64,000 bases of DNA from Ramlibacter sp. (GTDB lineage: Bacteria; Pseudomonadota; Gammaproteobacteria; Burkholderiales; Burkholderiaceae_C), in contig JADJPY010000011.1 in NCBI GenBank assembly GCA_016713005.1, positions 434,001 to 498,000 on the forward strand. Direction: 5' to 3'. Made by a program: the position numbers and the translations under genes. Positions 61,701 to 64,000 of this stretch are shown here, in pieces. Position 1 is the stretch's first letter; the number at the start of each line of letters is the position of its first letter. Below the pieces are notes generated by a model that saw only the letters and a list, made by a program, of their open reading frames with translations, had not been told where the DNA came from and searched no databases.

Positions 61701-64000
61701 CGCTGACGTTGGTTGTAGTGGCGCAGGTCGCACCGAGTGTGACCAGTGGATTCACGCTGACGAATGCGGCGAGTGCGACCAGCACCACGCCGGATCCGAC
61801 GCCGACGAACACGATCACCAAGACGCTGACCGTCATCACCAGTGCAGATGTGACGTTGACCAAGGTGGCCAGTGTGGCGAATGCGACACCGGGACAGACC
61901 ATCAGTTACACGGTGACGCTGGTGAATCTGGGGCCGAGTGTGGCGCAGAACGTGACGATCAGCGACATACTGAGCGCGGGTTTGAGCCGGATCAGTTCGA
62001 GCAGCAACAACGGGACGCCCACACAGGTAGGCACCAGTACGACGGTGGTCGGCAGTGCAAGTCTGGCGGTGGGCCAGACGCTGACACTGATCGTGAATGC
62101 GACGGTCACGGCGGCGACGGGCAACATCACGAACACGGCGGTGGGCACGAGTACGACGCCGGATCCAACGCCCACCAACACGGTGACGGTGCCCACGCCG
62201 GTGGCCAAGGTGGCCAGCAGCACGAGCGGCACACAAGGGCAGACCATCAGCCACGGTGACCGTGGTCAACCTTGGGCCTCGGTGGCGCAATGCGACCGCC
62301 GACCGACATGCTGAGCGCCGGGCTGAGTCTGATCAGCGCCAGCGGCAACAACGGTACGGTCAGCATCGCCGGAGCCAGCGTGGGGCGACCACGGCCAGCC
62401 TGCAAGTGGGGGCGACACTGACCGGTGGTCAACGCGACGGTGACCGCCAGCAGCGGCAACATCACCAACACGGCGGTGGGCACCAGCACCACGCCGGACC
62501 CCACGCCCACCAACACGGTGACGGTCACGCCGGTGGCCACCAGCGCGGACCTGACGCTGACCAAGGCGGCCAGCAGCACCAGCGGCACACAAGGGCAGAC
62601 CATCAGCTACACGGTGACCCTGGTCAACCTGGGTCCTCGGTGGCCAGCAACGTGACGCCGACCGACATCCGAGCGCCGGGCTGAGCCTGACCAGCGCCAG
62701 CGGCAACAACGGCACGGCCAGCACGCCGGGGCCAGCGTGGGGCGACCACGGCCAGCCTGCAAGTGGGGGCGACACGGACGCGGTGGTCAACGCCACGGTG
62801 ACCGCCAGCAGCGGCAACATCACCAACACGGCGGTGGGCACCAGCACCACGCCCGACCCCACGCCCACCAACACGGTGACGGTGGTCACGCCGGTGGCCA
62901 CCAGCGCGGACCTGACGCTGACCAAGGTGGCCAGCAGCACCAGCGGCACACAAGCGGGCAGACCATCAGCCACACGGTGACCCTGGTCAACCTGGGTCCG
63001 AGGTGCGCCAGCAACGTGACGCTGACTGACATCCCGAGCGCCGGGCTGCGTCTGACCAGCGCCAGCGGCAACAACGGCACGGCCAGCACGCCGGGGCCAG
63101 CGGGGGCGACCACGGCCAGCCTGCAAAAGCGGGGGCGACGCTGACGCTGGTGGTCAACGCGACGGTGACCGCCAGGAGCGGCAACATCACCAACACGGCG
63201 GGGGCACCAGCACCACGCCCGACCCCACGCCCACCAACACGGTGACGGTGGTCACGCCGGTGGCCACCAGCGGACCCGACGCTGACCAAGGGGGCCAGCA
63301 GCACCAGCGGCACACAAGGGCAGACCATCAGCTACACGGTGACCCTGGTCAACCTGGTCCTCGGTGGCCAGCAACGTGACGCTGACCGACATCCTGAGCG
63401 CCGGGCTGAGCCTGATCAGCGCCAGCGGCAACAACGGCACGGCCAGCACGCCGGGGCCAGCGTGGGGGCGACCACGGCCAGCCTGCAAGTGGGGGCCACG
63501 CTGACGGCGGTGGTCAACGCGACGGTGACCGCCAGCAGCGGCAACATCACCAACACGGCGGTGGGCACCAGCACCACGCCCGACCCCACGCCCACCAACA
63601 CGGTGACGGTGGTCACGCCGGTGGCCACCAGCGCGGACCTGACGCTGACCAAGGTGGCCAGCAGCACCAGCGGCACACAAGGGCAGACCATCAGCTACAC
63701 GGTGACCCTTGGTCAACCTGGGTCCCCGGTGGCCAGCAACGTGACGCTGACCGACATCCTGAGCGCCGGGCTGAGCCTGATCAGCGCCAGCGGCAACAAC
63801 GGCACGGCCAGTATCGCCGGGGCCAGCGTGGGGGCGACCACGGCCAGCCTGCAAGTGGGGGCGACGCTGACGCTGGTGGTCAACGCCACGGTGACCGCCA
63901 GCAGCGGCAACATGACCAACACGGCGGTGGGCACCAGCACCACGCCCGACCCCACGCCCACCAACATGACGGTGGTCACGCCGGTGGCCACCAGCGCGGA
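42879..64000 (+). CDS. Giant exported DUF11 tandem-repeat surface protein (partial, frameshifted as sequenced)
   Basis: One gene running from a GTG at 42879 past the window end. It encodes a long leader with a signal peptide ending near residue 53 (FAFFSSTAFA), a unique stretch, one unique DUF11 domain (about 97-226), and about 56 units of 122 residues. The units begin ADLTLTKVASSTSGTQGQT and contain NLGPSVASNVTLTDILSAGL and TSTTPDPTPTNTVTV. DUF11 domains are Ig-like beta folds in cell-surface and adhesin-like proteins; more than 7,000 residues are implied. As sequenced, the frame breaks by single-base losses, first near 43785, then near 45245, 46707 and 51830, and often after 54600. Joining the segments gives one continuous protein, so a real gene with sequencing error is as likely as a decayed or phase-variable one. 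The leader of 166 bases before it is AT-rich, with no clear promoter (TTGATG at 42800 lacks a good -10). No anchor is seen because the end is missing. Confidence 0.65.
43799..45256 (+). CDS. Giant DUF11 protein, second open segment
   Basis: A 485-codon stretch of four repeat units in the frame reached after the first one-base loss. It begins inside a unit (VNATVTASSGNITNTAVG) with no ribosome binding site, so it is a continuation and not a separate gene. Confidence 0.4.
   Translation: MVNATVTASSGNITNTAVGTSTTPDPTPTNTVTVVTPVATSADLTLTKVASSTSGTQGQTISYTVTLVNLGPSVASNVTLTDILSAGLSLISASGNNGTASIAGASVGATTASLQVGATLTLVVNATVTASSGNITNTAVGTSTTPDPTPTNTVTVVTPVATSADLTLTKVASSTSGTQGQTISYTVTLVNLGPSVASNVTLTDILSAGLSLISASGNNGTASIAGASVGATTASLQVGATLTLVVNATVTASSGNITNTAVGTSTTPDPTPTNTVTVVTPVATSADLTLTKVASSTSGTQGQTISYTVTLVNLGPSVASNVTLTDILSAGLSLISASGNNGTASIAGASVGATTASLQVGATLTLVVNATVTASSGNITNTAVGTSTTPDPTPTNTVTVVTPVATSADLTLTKVASSTSGTQGQTISYTVTLVNLGPSVASNVTLTDILSAGLSLISASGNNGTASIAGASVGATTASLQVGRH
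45247..46719 (+). CDS. Giant DUF11 protein, third open segment
   Basis: About 490 codons, four units, in the frame reached after the loss near 45245 (four G where five are usual). It ends with the same GRH-stop as the other breaks. It is part of the giant gene and has no start signals of its own. Confidence 0.4.
   Translation, partial: ATLTLVVNATVTASSGNITNTAVGTSTTPDPTPTNTVTVVTPVATSADLTLTKVASSTSGTQGQTISYTVTLVNLGPSVASNVTLTDILSAGLSLISASGNNGTASIAGASVGATTASLQVGATLTLVVNATVTASSGNITNTAVGTSTTPDPTPTNTVTVVTPVATSADLTLTKVASSTSGTQGQTISYTVTLVNLGPSVASNVTLTDILSAGLSLISASGNNGTASIAGASVGATTASLQVGATLTLVVNATVTASSGNITNTAVGTSTTPDPTPTNTVTVVTPVATSADLTLTKVASSTSGTQGQTISYTVTLVNLGPSVASNVTLTDILSAGLSLISASGNNGTASIAGASVGATTASLQVGATLTLVVNATVTASSGNITNTAVGTSTTPDPTPTNTVTVVTPVATSADLTLTKVASSTSGTQGQTISYTVTLVNLGPSVASNVTLTDILSAGLSLISASGNNGTASIAGASVGATTASLQVGRH
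46725..51842 (+). CDS. Giant DUF11 protein, fourth and longest open segment
   Basis: About 1,705 codons, fourteen uninterrupted identical units. It shows that the array can be read through for more than 5 kb without an indel. It starts inside a unit and ends at a GTTGGG one-base loss near 51830. Confidence 0.45.
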   Translation: MVNATVTASSGNITNTAVGTSTTPDPTPTNTVTVVTPVATSADLTLTKVASSTSGTQGQTISYTVTLVNLGPSVASNVTLTDILSAGLSLISASGNNGTASIAGASVGATTASLQVGATLTLVVNATVTASSGNITNTAVGTSTTPDPTPTNTVTVVTPVATSADLTLTKVASSTSGTQGQTISYTVTLVNLGPSVASNVTLTDILSAGLSLISASGNNGTASIAGASVGATTASLQVGATLTLVVNATVTASSGNITNTAVGTSTTPDPTPTNTVTVVTPVATSADLTLTKVASSTSGTQGQTISYTVTLVNLGPSVASNVTLTDILSAGLSLISASGNNGTASIAGASVGATTASLQVGATLTLVVNATVTASSGNITNTAVGTSTTPDPTPTNTVTVVTPVATSADLTLTKVASSTSGTQGQTISYTVTLVNLGPSVASNVTLTDILSAGLSLISASGNNGTASIAGASVGATTASLQVGATLTLVVNATVTASSGNITNTAVGTSTTPDPTPTNTVTVVTPVATSADLTLTKVASSTSGTQGQTISYTVTLVNLGPSVASNVTLTDILSAGLSLISASGNNGTASIAGASVGATTASLQVGATLTLVVNATVTASSGNITNTAVGTSTTPDPTPTNTVTVVTPVATSADLTLTKVASSTSGTQGQTISYTVTLVNLGPSVASNVTLTDILSAGLSLISASGNNGTASIAGASVGATTASLQVGATLTLVVNATVTASSGNITNTAVGTSTTPDPTPTNTVTVVTPVATSADLTLTKVASSTSGTQGQTISYTVTLVNLGPSVASNVTLTDILSAGLSLISASGNNGTASIAGASVGATTASLQVGATLTLVVNATVTASSGNITNTAVGTSTTPDPTPTNTVTVVTPVATSADLTLTKVASSTSGTQGQTISYTVTLVNLGPSVASNVTLTDILSAGLSLISASGNNGTASIAGASVGATTASLQVGATLTLVVNATVTASSGNITNTAVGTSTTPDPTPTNTVTVVTPVATSADLTLTKVASSTSGTQGQTISYTVTLVNLGPSVASNVTLTDILSAGLSLISASGNNGTASIAGASVGATTASLQVGATLTLVVNATVTASSGNITNTAVGTSTTPDPTPTNTVTVVTPVATSADLTLTKVASSTSGTQGQTISYTVTLVNLGPSVASNVTLTDILSAGLSLISASGNNGTASIAGASVGATTASLQVGATLTLVVNATVTASSGNITNTAVGTSTTPDPTPTNTVTVVTPVATSADLTLTKVASSTSGTQGQTISYTVTLVNLGPSVASNVTLTDILSAGLSLISASGNNGTASIAGASVGATTASLQVGATLTLVVNATVTASSGNITNTAVGTSTTPDPTPTNTVTVVTPVATSADLTLTKVASSTSGTQGQTISYTVTLVNLGPSVASNVTLTDILSAGLSLISASGNNGTASIAGASVGATTASLQVGATLTLVVNATVTASSGNITNTAVGTSTTPDPTPTNTVTVVTPVATSADLTLTKVASSTSGTQGQTISYTVTLVNLGPSVASNVTLTDILSAGLSLISASGNNGTASIAGASVGATTASLQVGATLTLVVNATVTASSGNITNTAVGTSTTPDPTPTNTVTVVTPVATSADLTLTKVASSTSGTQGQTISYTVTLVNLGPSVASNVTLTDILSAGLSLISASGNNGTASIAGASVGATTASLQVGRH
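51848..54643 (+). CDS. Giant DUF11 protein, fifth open segment
   Basis: About 931 codons, seven to eight identical units. It ends at a new kind of break: GGTCCCTCGG has become GGTCCTCGG near 54623. That change recurs in several later units. Confidence 0.4.
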   Translation: MVNATVTASSGNITNTAVGTSTTPDPTPTNTVTVVTPVATSADLTLTKVASSTSGTQGQTISYTVTLVNLGPSVASNVTLTDILSAGLSLISASGNNGTASIAGASVGATTASLQVGATLTLVVNATVTASSGNITNTAVGTSTTPDPTPTNTVTVVTPVATSADLTLTKVASSTSGTQGQTISYTVTLVNLGPSVASNVTLTDILSAGLSLISASGNNGTASIAGASVGATTASLQVGATLTLVVNATVTASSGNITNTAVGTSTTPDPTPTNTVTVVTPVATSADLTLTKVASSTSGTQGQTISYTVTLVNLGPSVASNVTLTDILSAGLSLISASGNNGTASIAGASVGATTASLQVGATLTLVVNATVTASSGNITNTAVGTSTTPDPTPTNTVTVVTPVATSADLTLTKVASSTSGTQGQTISYTVTLVNLGPSVASNVTLTDILSAGLSLISASGNNGTASIAGASVGATTASLQVGATLTLVVNATVTASSGNITNTAVGTSTTPDPTPTNTVTVVTPVATSADLTLTKVASSTSGTQGQTISYTVTLVNLGPSVASNVTLTDILSAGLSLISASGNNGTASIAGASVGATTASLQVGATLTLVVNATVTASSGNITNTAVGTSTTPDPTPTNTVTVVTPVATSADLTLTKVASSTSGTQGQTISYTVTLVNLGPSVASNVTLTDILSAGLSLISASGNNGTASIAGASVGATTASLQVGATLTLVVNATVTASSGNITNTAVGTSTTPDPTPTNTVTVVTPVATSADLTLTKVASSTSGTQGQTISYTVTLVNLGPSVASNVTLTDILSAGLSLISASGNNGTASIAGASVGATTASLQVGATLTLVVNATVTASSGNITNTAVGTSTTPDPTPTNTVTVVTPVATSADLTLTKVASSTSGTQGQTISYTVTLVNLGPRWPAT
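54533..58181 (+). repeat. Units 31-40, near-identical with indels and substitutions
   Basis: Ten units still close to the consensus but with repeated one-base losses (GGTCCTCGG near 54623, 54987, 55717 and 56088; GTGGGGCGACC near 56922). Shared variants also appear, such as GACGCTGACGGTGGTG in place of GACACTGACCCTGGTG. The shared variants look like real unit differences; the homopolymer losses may be errors. The unit from 58182 onward leads into the diverged block. Confidence 0.75.
54992..55738 (+). CDS. Giant DUF11 protein, short open segment
   Basis: About 248 codons, two units, in frame between two losses in the GGTCCCTCGG run. One unit reads LQAGATPTLVVNATV and the other LQVGATLTVVVNATV, so real sequence variation between units begins here. 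Confidence 0.35.
   Translation: MASNVTLTDILSAGLSLISASGNNGTASIAGASVGATTASLQVGATLTVVVNATVTASSGNITNTAVGTSTTPDPTPTNTVTVVTPVATSADLTLTKVASSTSGTQGQTISYTVTLVNLGPSVASNVTLTDILSAGLSLISASGNNGTASIAGASVGATTASLQAGATPTLVVNATVTASSGNITNTAVGTSTTPDPTPTNTVTVVTPVATSADLTLTKVASSTSGTQGQTISYTVTLVNLGPRWPAT
58543..62204 (+). repeat. Diverged block: two alternating unit types
   Basis: Ten units in five pairs. Type B reads ADVTVTKVASAVNATAGQTI, then TDVLGTGLSLVSASGNNGTV and QVAPSVTSGFTLTNAASATS. Type C reads ADVTLTKVASVANATPGQTI, then SDILSAGLSRISSSSNNGTP and VGTSTTVVGSASLAVGQTLT. They alternate B-C-B-C as a higher-order repeat of about 730 bp. Only the last part (61.4-62.2 kb) is in frame; the rest is dense with indels. 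Confidence 0.75.
61199..62314 (+). CDS. Giant DUF11 protein, open segment with B and C units
   Basis: A 371-codon stretch whose middle holds the cleanest B and C units and shows their true protein sequence. Its beginning and end are disturbed by nearby indels. It continues the giant gene and has no start signals of its own. Confidence 0.35.
   Translation: MAQNVTISDILSAGLSRISSSSNNGTPSISGASTRWSPWQACKWGDTDTDGQCDGTAATGNITNTAVGTSTTPDPTPTNTVTVATPVANVADVTVTKVASAVNATAGQTIGYTVTVVNLGPSVAQNVTATDVLGTGLSLVSASGNNGTVSVAGASVGATTSSLAAGQTLTLVVVAQVAPSVTSGFTLTNAASATSTTPDPTPTNTITKTLTVITSADVTLTKVASVANATPGQTISYTVTLVNLGPSVAQNVTISDILSAGLSRISSSSNNGTPTQVGTSTTVVGSASLAVGQTLTLIVNATVTAATGNITNTAVGTSTTPDPTPTNTVTVPTPVAKVASSTSGTQGQTISHGDRGQPWASVAQCDRRPTC
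62205..64000 (+). repeat. Units 52-57, return to near-consensus type
   Basis: After a shortened junction at 62205, units of the first type return, with frequent indels until about 63.4 kb and cleaner sequence to the window edge. The array continues beyond the window. Confidence 0.75.

Larger units (their letters stand above)
43557..64000 (+). repeat. Tandem array of about 56 DUF11-coding units of 366 bp
   Basis: Unit starts (the codon for Ala in ADLTL) fall at 43557, 43922, 44288, 44654, 45020, 45385 and so on, in steps of 366, or 365 where one base is lost. I count 56 full units and the start of a 57th at the window edge. Because 366 is a multiple of 3, several other frames on both strands also stay open for thousands of bases. 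Confidence 0.95.

Noticed and set aside
43557..64000. Possible CRISPR array
   Set aside because: The repeats are contiguous 366-base coding units with no spacers between short repeats, and no cas genes are present.

Overview
The window reads as a chromosomal segment of a betaproteobacterium of the order Burkholderiales, most probably family Comamonadaceae. The reasons are the high G+C, the recG-oxyR-ubiA gene order, a PhaM-type polyhydroxyalkanoate granule regulator, beta-type ribosomal proteins, and a small dispersed hairpin repeat that I recall (without a citation) as common in that family. The genus cannot be fixed from sequence alone.

Layout. (1) 1-7.9 kb: a metal-uptake block on the + strand: the end of a TonB-dependent receptor, a YcnI-type copper-binding protein, tonB-exbB-exbD, a DUF2946 protein, a Crp/Fnr-like regulator, a complete siderophore-type receptor, an exported DJ-1/PfpI protein and a PCuAC copper chaperone. 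Three families here are tied to copper, so copper acquisition is the best overall reading. (2) 8-19.9 kb: phaM, a FIST sensor, a DUF1800-DUF1501 pair, an XRE regulator with a likely operator, a ceramidase-like membrane protein, an MFS-acyltransferase fusion, a divergent YiaA/B pair, a DUF2145 pair and a zinc-ribbon membrane protein. (3) 19.9-33.5 kb: queuosine genes tgt and queA separated by fecR-SPOR and a HAMP protein, then recG, oxyR, ubiA, a repeat-bearing gap, proC with an esterase-like phytase gene, and glpK-glpD. (4) 33.5-42.7 kb: the spc and alpha ribosomal operons from rplN to rplQ with secY, infA, rpmJ and rpoA, closed by an initiator tRNA and a strong terminator. rplN is preceded by glpD, so the S10 half of the usual cluster is not here. 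(5) 42.9-64 kb: one enormous gene running off the window. It encodes a signal peptide, a unique DUF11 domain and about 56 tandem 122-residue DUF11 units (366 bp each).

The giant repeat gene is the outstanding feature. Units 1-30 (43.56-54.53 kb) are essentially identical. Units to about 58.2 kb carry single-base changes and frameshifts. From 58.5 to 62.2 kb two other unit types alternate as a higher-order dimer of about 730 bp. Near-consensus units then return. The repeated one-base losses at the same G or C runs, and the very dense indels at 58.2-61.2 and 62.2-63.4 kb, could be consensus errors in a collapsed or poorly polished repeat, or real slippage and decay; the sequence alone does not decide.

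Two repeat families lie outside the giant gene. At least six copies of a 50-65 bp hairpin element sit in gaps and inside coding regions (ycnI signal peptide, phaM, ubiA, glpK). A second element of about 54 bp occurs as an inverted pair after ubiA, with conserved arms and a swapped but still perfectly paired central hairpin.
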